This document shows, piece by piece, positions 4,464-11,664 of a DNA stretch of 11,664 nucleotides (its first letter is position 1; the number at the start of each line of letters is the position of its first letter). Origin of the DNA: a bacterium (GTDB lineage Bacteria; CAIWAD01); assembly GCA_030685015.1 (NCBI GenBank), contig JAUXWS010000066.1, positions 1-11,664 of the forward strand, in the 5' to 3' direction. The notes beneath the pieces were generated by a model. The model had not been told where the DNA came from, did not search any database, and saw nothing but the letters and a program-made list of their open reading frames with translations. The translations under genes and the position numbers were made by a program.

Positions 4464-7104
4464 GCTGCGGGAAGGCGAGCAGGTCCTCGTCCACCAGCAT
4501 CTCGGGCCGCCCCGAACCCAGGATCTGATAGCGGGCGTCGCGGGCCAGGCCCATCTGCTCGGCCACCAGGCTCTCCTGCGCCGCCGTCAGGCCGCCGCCC
4601 TGCCCCAGCAGGCGCAGCAGGTTGAGGAGGTCGGCCAGATTCAGTTCCGGGTGGATCTCCCGCAACTTGACGTCGTCCTTGCGCAGGCCGGCGCGCTCGA
4701 TGGCCAGGTCGATGCCGTCCTGCAGGCCGCCCTGGCCGTCCACCAGCCCCAGCCGCTGGGCCTCGCGGCCGGACCAGATCCGGCCTTCGGCGATGGCGTC
4801 GATCTCTTCCCAGCTCTTGCCGCGGTCATCGGCCACCTTCTGCACGAAATCATTGTAGAAATCGCGGACCATGGCCTGCACCTCCAGCGACTGACCCTCC
4901 GTCAGCTCGCGGCCGAACACAGGCAAGGCGGGGAGGCGGAACTGGGCGCTGCCGGCGTCGACGTTGAGCGGCGCCATGACCATGGCCCCGCCGAAGCTCT
5001 CCTTCTTGCCCGCCCAGACGCCGTCCTGGCGCAGGCGCGAGTTCTCCATCAGGCCCTTGTCGATGAAGAGGCCGGCCGCCACGCCGAGGGAGCCGGTGAT
5101 GGTGAGCGGCGTGGAGAGGATGGTGTCCGCGGCCATGGACAGGTAGTAGCCGCCCGAGGCCGCCACGAAGCCCTGCACCACGATGAGGGGCTTCTTCTTC
5201 TTGAGGCGCTCCATCTCGCGCCAGATCAGGTCGGAGGCGTAGCCGCTGCCGCCGGGGCTGTCGATGTGGAAGACGACGGCCTTGACGTTGTCGTCCTCGC
5301 GGGCCGCCTTGAACTGCTTGACCAGGGTCTCGTCGCCGATGAGGAAGGGACCCAGGCTGCGGCCCGACATGATGGGGCCGGCGGCGTAGATGACGGCCAC
5401 CTCGGGCTGCACGCCCCAGCGCCGCTTCGCCGGCTTCTCCTGCAGGGAGGCCAGAGAGACGACCCGGTCCTCCTTCAGCTTCTTCAGCTTGGCCGCATCG
5501 AAGCCCAGGGAGATGGTGATGCCGTGGCTGTCCTTCTTCCCGTCGTCATCGTCGCTCGATTCGCGGCGACAGACCCAGTCCTCCACTTGATCGTCGTAGA
5601 GCAGGGTGTCCACCAGCCCCAGTTCCAACATGTCGTCCTTGGAGAAGAACCAGCGCTCCAGCACGCGCTCCATCTGGGCGTCGCTGAAGCCATAACCCTG
5701 CTGGATCCCGCTTGTCATGTGCTGGTAGATGTCGTTGAAGCAGCGGCCCACGTTCTCCCGCACCTCGGGGGACATGGAGGCGCGGTCCAGGTCTTCGCCC
5801 GCGCCCTTCCAGGCCCCCACGTTGAAGCGGACGAAATCGATCCCCGCCTCCTCCAGGACGTCGGCCAGGTAGAGGCGCTCCCGCCCCAAGTTGTCCAGCT
5901 GGGCGCCGCCCACAGGCAGCAGGGCGCGGCGGTCGGCCACGGAGGCTACGTAAAGCGTGGACAGGCTGTACATGTGGCTGAAGACAGCCACCTCGCCGCC
6001 CGTCCGGCGCTTGTAGTCCTCGATGCGCGTGCGGATCTCCCGCAGCAGGGCCAGGTCCGCCTGGAAGTCCGGCTTGATGTTGATGAACAGGCCCTTCAGG
6101 CGGGGGTTGGCCTCGGCGTCCTTCATCTGGCGCAGGAACTTGGACAACTGGAACTTCTGGCCCGAGACCAGCCAGGGATACTCGCCGGCCATGCCGGCCA
6201 GCTCGATGCGGGCGAAGAGGTGCTTCTTGTGGCCCAGGGGCAGGCCCTGGTTGAAGGTGCGGTCGCTTACGTGGATGGAGTAGCGCCGGCCCGGATCCAG
6301 GTTGTCGTTGTCGGCCTGGGGCAGGATGGTGCTGAAGCCCAGGCCGCGCAGCTGCACGCCCGCCTGCACCGTCCAGCCCGGCTCGAAGCCGGCATGGCCG
6401 CCCAGGTTGACCGCCTGGCGGGCGCTGAGGCGCAGGTAATCCACCGGCTCCAGCTCCACGCCCAGCCAGTACTGGTCCGTCTTCTTCACGTAGGCGTCCC
6501 TGTCGAAGCGCCAGGCGCCGTCCAGGGAGAGGGTGGCGCGGTCCCAGAAGGGCCGCAGGGCCAAGCCCGCCTCGTAGAGGTAGCGGGGCAACTGATAGGT
6601 GCGCCCCAGGGCGATGGTGCCGGTCATGCCCAGGCTGGCATAGCGATGGAGGTGGTTGAGGCTGGAGACGATGAACTGGTCCGGTTCCTGGGCGGCATCC
6701 CAGGTGCCGTTGCTCCAGCCATAGGCCAGACCCGTGTAGTTGCCCTTGTCGCCGAATCCCACGCCCAGGCGGTACTGGTTCATGGAGTGCCGGCCGGTGG
6801 GATCCTCCTCGTGGACGAGGCCGAAGCCCAGTCCCCCCAGATTGGTGAAGAAGGCCAACTCGCTCTGCTGGGGATGGTCGTCCCCCTCCCCCGAGAAGAT
6901 GAATTCCATCTCCGCCGTGTTGTCGTAGTACCCCCACAGGGCCGGATTCCAATAACCGGCGGCCGGACCACGGCCGGCGGCGACCGAGCCCACGCTCCAG
7001 GCGCCCAGATCGCCGCGGGTGCGGAGCGGGGAGAGGGGCGCGGCCAGCAGGTGGGTGGATATCAGGCAGAGGGGCAGAACAAGGGAGATCCGTCCAGGCT
7101 TCAT
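4459..7104 (-). CDS. sppA: SppA-type S49 signal peptide peptidase with N-terminal outer-membrane barrel-like domain
   Basis: An 881-residue secreted protein, signal peptide about 1-22. Residues 30-290 look like a PorV/FadL-type barrel: GRGPAAGYWNPALWG early on, then alternating aromatic strands. Two S49 domains follow: about 295-510, with the likely general base Lys433 (VGAWKGAGE, aligning with VGTYKSAVE around Lys209 of E. coli SppA), and about 565-815, with DSPGGS (615-620) and the nucleophile Ser650 in AASGGYY. The Lys-Ser distance of 217 is close to the 200 of E. coli SppA. An acidic insert (SSDDDDGKK) lies between the domains. SppA degrades leftover signal peptides in membranes; the barrel implies a different site, possibly the outer membrane. 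The ATG at 7104 is chosen over 7227 because of GGAGG and the signal peptide. The TAG lies in the end of the 171-bp repeat. Confidence 0.9.
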   Translation of the reverse strand: MKPGRISLVLPLCLISTHLLAAPLSPLRTRGDLGAWSVGSVAAGRGPAAGYWNPALWGYYDNTAEMEFIFSGEGDDHPQQSELAFFTNLGGLGFGLVHEEDPTGRHSMNQYRLGVGFGDKGNYTGLAYGWSNGTWDAAQEPDQFIVSSLNHLHRYASLGMTGTIALGRTYQLPRYLYEAGLALRPFWDRATLSLDGAWRFDRDAYVKKTDQYWLGVELEPVDYLRLSARQAVNLGGHAGFEPGWTVQAGVQLRGLGFSTILPQADNDNLDPGRRYSIHVSDRTFNQGLPLGHKKHLFARIELAGMAGEYPWLVSGQKFQLSKFLRQMKDAEANPRLKGLFINIKPDFQADLALLREIRTRIEDYKRRTGGEVAVFSHMYSLSTLYVASVADRRALLPVGGAQLDNLGRERLYLADVLEEAGIDFVRFNVGAWKGAGEDLDRASMSPEVRENVGRCFNDIYQHMTSGIQQGYGFSDAQMERVLERWFFSKDDMLELGLVDTLLYDDQVEDWVCRRESSDDDDGKKDSHGITISLGFDAAKLKKLKEDRVVSLASLQEKPAKRRWGVQPEVAVIYAAGPIMSGRSLGPFLIGDETLVKQFKAAREDDNVKAVVFHIDSPGGSGYASDLIWREMERLKKKKPLIVVQGFVAASGGYYLSMAADTILSTPLTITGSLGVAAGLFIDKGLMENSRLRQDGVWAGKKESFGGAMVMAPLNVDAGSAQFRLPALPVFGRELTEGQSLEVQAMVRDFYNDFVQKVADDRGKSWEEIDAIAEGRIWSGREAQRLGLVDGQGGLQDGIDLAIERAGLRKDDVKLREIHPELNLADLLNLLRLLGQGGGLTAAQESLVAEQMGLARDARYQILGSGRPEMLVDEDLLAFPQR

Positions 7105-7108
7105 GATT

Positions 7109-7113
7109 CCTCC
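7109..7113 (-). promoter_or_regulatory. Ribosome binding site of sppA
   Basis: GGAGG on the minus strand, 4 bases before the ATG at 7104. The frame stays open 41 codons farther upstream, but no comparable site or signal peptide exists there. Confidence 0.75.
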
Positions 7114-7161
7114 ATGGTTGCGAAGTGGCTCCGACCGCCGCCTGGCCCAAGTGTTTCGTGG

Positions 7162-7190
7162 AAAATCGAGATTGGGCGAAGGGAATGCAA
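7162..7190 (-). promoter_or_regulatory. Weak candidate promoter of sppA
   Basis: Minus-strand TTGCAT (7185-7190) and GATTTT (7162-7167) are 17 bases apart, about 58 bases before the sppA start and just past the terminator at 7233-7264. Only the spacing and the TTG are convincing. The terminator upstream implies that sppA needs its own promoter in this interval. Confidence 0.2.
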
Positions 7191-7232
7191 TCCGCCGCCG
7201 GGAAGCAGGTCGGGCGGATCTCGTCATGTGTA

Positions 7233-7264
7233 GAAAAAGGAACGCCCGGCCGATGAGCCGGGCG
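7233..7264 (-). terminator. Rho-independent terminator after the small membrane protein gene
   Basis: On the minus strand CGCCCGGC - TCATCG - GCCGGGCG forms an 8-bp GC stem (7243-7264) followed directly by TTCCTTTTTC. It begins 28 bases past the TAG of the 36-codon gene and insulates sppA from it. Confidence 0.85.
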
Positions 7265-7291
7265 CGGAAACTCGATGTAGCCTGAAGAATT

Positions 7292-7402
7292 CTACATCAG
7301 CATGAAGGCCGCCACGAGCAGGAGCAAGAAGAGAGGCGAGGAGAAGTAAAGATCCACCCGCTTCCTGAAATCCGTCACGCGCCTTTTCATGACCTTCGAC
7401 AT
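7292..7402 (-). CDS. 36-residue single-span membrane microprotein
   Basis: A short open frame, ATG at 7402 to TAG at 7292. The first half is basic (MSKVMKRRVTDFRKRVDL), the second a hydrophobic segment of about 18 residues (YFSSPLFLLLLVAAFMLM), the pattern of a bitopic inner-membrane microprotein with the N-terminus in the cytoplasm. GGGGGAT lies about 5 bases before the ATG, a mediocre ribosome site. A clear terminator follows the stop by 28 bases, which supports a real transcription unit ending here. A 63-codon frame in another phase covers the same bases but has a less protein-like composition. I recognise no family; it could regulate a membrane partner or be a leader peptide. The alternative is a chance frame in an untranslated transcript. 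Confidence 0.5.
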   Translation of the reverse strand: MSKVMKRRVTDFRKRVDLYFSSPLFLLLLVAAFMLM

Positions 7403-7561
7403 GCCGATCCCCCATTCATTTCTGGAAACCGCCCCACCGTTTGATCACCGCGACCCCCATCGGGCGACCCCTCAGCGGATTCCGTACGGCTGCATCGTAC
7501 TTCCGATTTTGCTGATTCCGACATGAGCAAGCTCTGTGCCAACGATCCTTCAAGATGGAAG

Positions 7562-7575
7562 TTGCTGATCAGCAA
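7562..7575. promoter_or_regulatory. Perfect 14-bp palindrome, possible operator
   Basis: TTGCTGATCAGCAA equals its own reverse complement. It lies about 160 bases upstream of the small membrane protein gene in the less G+C-rich intergenic stretch, as a dimeric repressor site might. No matching second copy is seen in the window. Confidence 0.3.
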
Positions 7576-7692
7576 ACAATTCAAATCGTGGAATGCCGCC
7601 GCCTCAGCTTTGCGCCTGTGCAAGATCGGGCGCTTCGGGCGATTATCCGTCCCCCTGACGGCATCCCATCCGTCGCCCATCTTTGCCGTCTG

Positions 7693-7709
7693 TCAACCGA
7701 ATTGGTTGA
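7693..7709 (-). terminator. Weak hairpin after the YfhO-family gene
   Basis: TCAACC and GGTTGA pair perfectly around GAATT, 20 bases past the stop of the minus-strand glycan operon. The stem is short and A+T-rich and no T run follows, so termination is uncertain. Confidence 0.25.
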
Positions 7710-7729
7710 ATTAACGAGCATGCGGTCGC

Positions 7730-10186
7730 TCAGGCCGCCGCCGTCTCCTCCCGGGCCGGGGCCGGGTGGTGGCGGTGCAAGCCGAAGCGTCCCAACAGCA
7801 GGGCGGCCAGGGTCAGCAGTGTGATCCAGCGACCCCAGATCCAGGCTGCCGGCCGGTACTCCAGGATGAGGTGGTGATCGCCCGCCTCGCTGACAGCCAC
7901 CGCCCGCAGCAGGTGGTCGGCGCGCAGGATGGGCACCTCCCGTCCATCCAGGGTGGCCCTCCAACCGCGGGGCAGCCAGATCTCCGAGAGGAGGGCGAGA
8001 GTGGGGCCCGCCGTGGTGAGGCGCAGTTCGATGCGGTCGGGCTCATAGCGGACAATGCGCCCCTCGCCGGTGGAAAGGCCCGCCGGCAAGGGCGGCGCGG
8101 GATCCACCAGGGCCAGGGCGCGCGGGTCCAGGCCCGCCATCACCCGCTCGAAATGCTCCTCGCCGGGCAGGGCCTCCCAGGTCGCCGGGAAGGAGAGGCG
8201 GGGCAGGGCGCCCGGATTGCGCAGCAGGAAGCCGTCGGGGTGCTGTCCCGCCACTTCCAGCCAGGGCGGCGGTGACTGGCGGCTGATCACCCATTGCACA
8301 TTGAGCAGGTCCAGCCAGGCGGGATGCAAGGTGGAGCCGCCTCCGGGCAGGGCCACCCGCCCCTCGCCCAACACGCGCTGGATCCCCGCCGGCTTGGCGC
8401 CGTGGTAGCCTTCGATGCTGTGCAGGCCGTGCCAGACGGCCTCGTTGGTTCCGTAGACGCCGTCCGGCCAGACACGGAAACTGTGCTTGTCGGGCAGGGC
8501 GGCCAACTGGGCCAGAGCGCCGCGCGCCCGGAAAAGGGCCTGGGGATCCCGCCGCGCCTCGAAGGCCAGGGTGCGCCGGCCCATGGGGAGCAGGTCCGCC
8601 GCGACGAGCAGGCCCAGCAAGACGGCCAAGGCGGGCAGGGGCAGCACCCCGGCCAGGAGCAGCCACAGGGCCAAGCTGGCCAGCCCGGCGAAGAGCAGGG
8701 TACGTGCCGCGTCGCCGCGCAGTTCGGCCGCGCGCGTGGCCCGCAGCTGGCCCACCACCTGCTCCACCCGCTCGGTCCGCGGTTGGACGCCCTGCTGCTG
8801 GAGGTAATAGGCGACGCGCTGCTCGTCCAGCTCGTGGCGATAGGAATCGCCGGGGGACAGGCCTTTCTGCGGATCCGGTTTCGCCAAATGGAACAGGCCG
8901 GCCATCAGGAGGGCCCCCAGCGCGGCGCCCAGCGCCCAGCGGGTGGGTGGGGCGGTGAAGGCGCGGGTCTTGGCCTCGGGTCCGGCCCCGCCTCGCAGGC
9001 CGGCGGCCAAGCTGAGCAACCGGTCCAGGCCCAGCGCCGCGATGAAGATGAGGCCCATCTGGGCGGGGGCCAGGGCCCACATGTGGGCGCGCAGCTTGGC
9101 GTAGCCGGGCAGCCAGTCCACCAGCGCGCCGAAGAGGGGGGTGAAGCGGCCCAGGCCAAGCAGCAGCATGAGGAGGACGGGCACGAGCCAGGGCCACAGC
9201 CGCCGCCGGTCCTCCTTCGCCAGGAAGGCCACGACCAGCAATGGCAGCCAGAGGGCCCCGGCGTAGAGCGGGAAAGCCGTGTATTCCAGCGCGCCCCAGT
9301 AGGTGCCGCCCCCGAAGCCGCGCGCGCCGGGGATCCACCAGGTCAGCAGGTCGGCGGGCGGGAAGGAGTAGGAGCCGGCGTAGGCGCCCCCCGCCACCGC
9401 CGCCTCGGTGCCGGCCCGCATGCTGAGTGAGGAGTATTCGAGCACGGGCAACAGGAAGAAGGCGGCCAGGCCCAGTGCCAGCGCCACCCAGGCCAGGGCG
9501 CGCAGACCCGCCCCCAGCCAGGGCCGGCCCTCCCCGCCGCGCATCTGCCACAGACGAAGCAGCGTGTAGAGGCCGGCGAAGAGGAGGAAGTACCAGCTCA
9601 TCTGCACATGCTTGACAGTGAAAAGCATGCCCAGGACCAGGGCCGCCGGCGCCAGGTTGCGCCTGCTGCGCTCCTCCAGCAGGCGGTCCAGCCAGTAGAG
9701 GGCGAGCGGCATCCAGCACACGGTCCAGAGCTTGATGGTGTGGCCGGCCCCCATCAGGCCGACCAGGGTCGTGCTGAAGGTGAGGGTCAGCGCCCCGAAG
9801 CCCGCCGCCAGCCAGCCCAGGCGCCGGCGCCGCAGGTAGAGGAAAGAGCCGGCCCCCAGCAGCAGCAGGTGCAGGAAATGCAGGACGATGGGATCCTTCA
9901 TGACGGGCAGCACGCTGCCCAGACCCCAGGTGGCGATGGCGGAGACCAGGTAGGCGGGCGTCACCATCACGCTGGCGTAGCAGGGCATGCCGCCGAAGAG
10001 GTAGGGGATCCACTGCGCCACATGGCCGTGGCGGAAGATCTGCGCGCGCCCGAACTCGGAGAAGGGCAGGCTCTTCACCGTGTCCGCGGGCAGCAGCGTC
10101 AGGCCGCTGAAGAAGGGGGCCAGCAGCACGGCGAGCAGCACGAGGACGATGCCGCCCAGCAGCAGGACCTGGGTCTTCCTCTTCAT
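7730..10186 (-). CDS. YfhO-family multi-spanning membrane protein (GT-C glycosyltransferase-like)
   Basis: An 818-residue integral membrane protein of the YfhO family, which is linked to transfer of sugars onto lipid-linked or wall polymers outside the inner membrane. After a first helix (residues 6-28) comes the extracytoplasmic loop typical of the family (LPFSEFGRAQIF...IPYLFGGMPCYAS), then many Leu/Ala-rich helices to about residue 570. A long soluble section follows, and near the C-terminus is the family's beta-domain: YEPDRIELRL, GWRATLDG (741-748), HLLRAVAV, GDHHLILEYRP, then a final helix (about 786-801) and a short charged tail. The ATG at 10186 lies 7 bases after the flippase stop, with GAGG ahead; earlier in-frame ATGs would overlap the flippase deeply. 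The sugar donor and acceptor cannot be read from sequence. Confidence 0.88.
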   Translation of the reverse strand: MKRKTQVLLLGGIVLVLLAVLLAPFFSGLTLLPADTVKSLPFSEFGRAQIFRHGHVAQWIPYLFGGMPCYASVMVTPAYLVSAIATWGLGSVLPVMKDPIVLHFLHLLLLGAGSFLYLRRRRLGWLAAGFGALTLTFSTTLVGLMGAGHTIKLWTVCWMPLALYWLDRLLEERSRRNLAPAALVLGMLFTVKHVQMSWYFLLFAGLYTLLRLWQMRGGEGRPWLGAGLRALAWVALALGLAAFFLLPVLEYSSLSMRAGTEAAVAGGAYAGSYSFPPADLLTWWIPGARGFGGGTYWGALEYTAFPLYAGALWLPLLVVAFLAKEDRRRLWPWLVPVLLMLLLGLGRFTPLFGALVDWLPGYAKLRAHMWALAPAQMGLIFIAALGLDRLLSLAAGLRGGAGPEAKTRAFTAPPTRWALGAALGALLMAGLFHLAKPDPQKGLSPGDSYRHELDEQRVAYYLQQQGVQPRTERVEQVVGQLRATRAAELRGDAARTLLFAGLASLALWLLLAGVLPLPALAVLLGLLVAADLLPMGRRTLAFEARRDPQALFRARGALAQLAALPDKHSFRVWPDGVYGTNEAVWHGLHSIEGYHGAKPAGIQRVLGEGRVALPGGGSTLHPAWLDLLNVQWVISRQSPPPWLEVAGQHPDGFLLRNPGALPRLSFPATWEALPGEEHFERVMAGLDPRALALVDPAPPLPAGLSTGEGRIVRYEPDRIELRLTTAGPTLALLSEIWLPRGWRATLDGREVPILRADHLLRAVAVSEAGDHHLILEYRPAAWIWGRWITLLTLAALLLGRFGLHRHHPAPAREETAAA

Positions 10187-10193
10187 CTTCGCC

Positions 10194-11664
10194 TCATCGC
10201 TTGGGGGCGCGGCGGGCCCGCCACACCTTGGACAATTGGCCACTGCGCGTCTCATAGGCGCCCAGCAACAGGGCGGCGGCCGCCAGGGCCGCCAGGTTGA
10301 CCCACGGGTTCCATTCCTGCAGCCAGCCCTCTCCCAGGCCCAGGAGGCCGACGGCGCCCAGGGCCAGGGAGGGCGCCAACCAGCCCAGGACGCGGCGCAG
10401 AGGCAAGTCCAGGCGGCGCGCCGATCCCAGCAGCACGACCAGGCTGTAGCTCCAGAAGCCGGCGAAGGCGACCAGGGCCCCCCACAGCGCGCGGTCCAGG
10501 CCCGCGGCGGGGGCACCCTTCGCCGCTCCGGCCAGCCAAGGCTCCAGCCAGGCGGGGGGCGGCAGCAGGTCCAGGCCCAGCATGAGGGCGAGGCAGGCGG
10601 CGGCGAGGAGGCCCACCCGCGCGGCACGGCCCTCGCTCATGAGCAAGCTGACCAGAATGTAGGAGAGAAAGAGGGGGCAGACCCCCAGGGCGGCCAATTG
10701 GAAGAGGGGCACGCCCGGGAGGAATCGGGGCAGGAGCAGGCTGATCAGCCAGGGCAGTTGCAATAGGCCAAGGCCGAGCAGGACGGGCGCCCCCACCGCC
10801 ACCAAACCGCTCTGGCGGGCCACATCGGCCAGCAGACCCGGCCGCCGGGCGGGATCCCCCTGGCGCGCCGTGTAGTCCGGGATGAGCACAGTGAGCAGCA
10901 CGGCGGGCAGGAGCAGCAGCGCGTCGCGCAAGAGCACGCCCTGCTCGTAGAGCCCCAGGACCGGCAGGGGCAGCAGGCGGCTCATCACCAGGCGGTCCCC
11001 CGCCACGAGGAGCAGCAGGGCGAGGGAGGCGAGGGCCAGGGGGGGGCCGGAGCGCCAGAGCAGCCGCATGGCCGGGAGATCGAAGCGCGGCGCCGCCACA
11101 CCGCCGTGCCGGGCGGCCCAGCCGATGCCGGCAAGCAGGGAAATGGAGACGCCGGCATGCAGGGCGTAGACCTGGGCCGACTCGGGCAGGGTGAAGAGAA
11201 GCAGGAGGACGACCGCGCCGCGCAGCGCCCCCTGGATGAATTGCAGCAGGGCCAGGTCGCGGATGCGCCGGCTGCCGTTGAGATCGCAGTAGCTGACCTT
11301 GAAAGCGGCGTGGCAGACGCCGGAGAGGATGGCCAGCCGCAGCAGGAGGGGATCGGCGAACCAGCCGCCCAGCCAGGGCTGCAAGGCAAGAAACAGGACC
11401 GCCAATCCCAGGGCGAGGAGCAGGGTCATGAACCAGGCGCCGCCCCGCAGGCGCTGGGCCAGGCCGTCCGGGCCGCCGCGGGCCAGGGGCAGCTCGCGCA
11501 CCAAGGCGTCGGGGAAGCCCATCGTGAGGAAGGGCAGGGCCACCAGCACGAGGTTGGGCATGCTCAGCTGTCCCAGGCCTTCCGGCCCCAGCACGCGTGC
11601 CACCACCCAGCCCACCAGCAGGCCAAGGACCCGGATGCCCAGCCGCGCGGCCGCCAGTCCCCCC
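10194..11664 (-). CDS. Wzx/MATE-type polysaccharide flippase, 5' end outside window
   Basis: An inner-membrane lipid-linked oligosaccharide exporter of the polysaccharide biosynthesis (MOP) superfamily. The visible 489 residues are almost all hydrophobic helices split by short basic loops, about twelve in total. The first visible stretch (RLGIRVLGLLVGWVVARVLG, then PEGLGQ) is the family's first helix and conserved LGPEGxG loop. The GTG at 11615 falls within that helix, so the real start is beyond the right edge. Other family-like signs are MGFPDALVRELP, YEQGVLLRDALLLLP in the middle and a basic C-terminal end (KVWRARRAPKR). The gene ends 7 bases before the YfhO-family gene, so the two are almost certainly co-transcribed and work on the same surface glycan. 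The exact substrate is unknown. Confidence 0.88.
   Translation of the reverse strand, partial: GGLAAARLGIRVLGLLVGWVVARVLGPEGLGQLSMPNLVLVALPFLTMGFPDALVRELPLARGGPDGLAQRLRGGAWFMTLLLALGLAVLFLALQPWLGGWFADPLLLRLAILSGVCHAAFKVSYCDLNGSRRIRDLALLQFIQGALRGAVVLLLLFTLPESAQVYALHAGVSISLLAGIGWAARHGGVAAPRFDLPAMRLLWRSGPPLALASLALLLLVAGDRLVMSRLLPLPVLGLYEQGVLLRDALLLLPAVLLTVLIPDYTARQGDPARRPGLLADVARQSGLVAVGAPVLLGLGLLQLPWLISLLLPRFLPGVPLFQLAALGVCPLFLSYILVSLLMSEGRAARVGLLAAACLALMLGLDLLPPPAWLEPWLAGAAKGAPAAGLDRALWGALVAFAGFWSYSLVVLLGSARRLDLPLRRVLGWLAPSLALGAVGLLGLGEGWLQEWNPWVNLAALAAAALLLGAYETRSGQLSKVWRARRAPKR

Larger units (their letters stand above)
7403..7729. other. Intergenic region with palindromes, no convincing gene
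   Basis: These 327 bases are visibly less G+C-rich than the flanking genes. Frames on either strand (63 codons plus, 97 codons minus) lack ribosome sites and recognisable sequence. It holds a perfect 14-bp palindrome (7562-7575), CCGTACGG (7482-7489) and the hairpin TCAACC-GAATT-GGTTGA (7693-7709) near the end of the YfhO-family gene. It should contain the promoter of the small membrane protein gene and the 3' end of the glycan operon transcript. Confidence 0.5.

Noticed and set aside
4273-7233. 986-codon open frame on the plus strand opposite sppA
   Set aside because: It is antisense to a protease with intact catalytic motifs and is rich in low-complexity Ala, Gly, His, Gln and Val. High G+C content explains the lack of stops.
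7224-7415. 63-codon minus-strand frame over the microprotein gene and terminator
   Set aside because: It reads through the terminator hairpin and has no hydrophobic or domain pattern; the 36-codon frame in the other phase ends before the terminator.
7691-7696. Exact TTGACA on the minus strand as a -35 box
   Set aside because: No acceptable -10 box lies 16-18 bases downstream, and the motif overlaps the small hairpin after the glycan operon.
7387-7714. Frames of 97 (minus) and 63 (plus) codons in the intergenic region
   Set aside because: Neither has a ribosome site or recognisable sequence, and they overlap each other and the microprotein start.

Overview
The window is strongly G+C-rich bacterial DNA with dense coding, ATGA translational overlaps and Gram-negative envelope proteins: multihaem c-type cytochromes, outer-membrane beta-barrels and an SppA protease. 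The PorV/FadL-like barrel and the three-haem tandem-repeat cytochromes remind me of uncultivated lineages near the FCB group (Ignavibacteria- or Delongbacteria-like). That placement is inference, because there is no marker gene here to fix taxonomy.

Positions 1-3605 (+ strand) hold a tight three-gene operon: a multihaem cytochrome c cut by the left edge (13 CXXCH motifs visible), a secreted protein with a small beta-domain followed by a predicted outer-membrane beta-barrel, and a second cytochrome with 13 CXXCH motifs. Both junctions are 4-base ATGA overlaps. The two cytochromes share a 73-residue three-haem repeat and a four-haem C-terminal cap. The layout looks like a porin-cytochrome conduit that would carry electrons across the outer membrane. 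In the first cytochrome, two neighbouring repeats are almost identical at DNA level.

Positions 3606-4463 hold a hairpin, a tRNA-Glu(CTC) on the minus strand, a very strong GC hairpin, a small secreted or lipoprotein-like gene, and a 171-bp element with inverted-repeat ends resembling a MITE. The element sits between the small gene and the upstream sppA, and its outer end overlaps the sppA stop codon.

Positions 4459-7104 (minus) encode an 881-residue SppA-type S49 peptidase with both catalytic residues and an unusual N-terminal barrel-like extension. Upstream lies a 36-codon membrane microprotein gene with its own terminator (7233-7402), then about 330 bases of apparently non-coding DNA with palindromes.

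Positions 7730-11664 (minus) hold a YfhO-family membrane glycosyltransferase-like protein and, 7 bases upstream, a Wzx/MATE-type polysaccharide flippase cut by the right edge. This pair suggests surface polysaccharide or glycan assembly. The plus-strand operon and all the minus-strand genes converge around 3605-3664.
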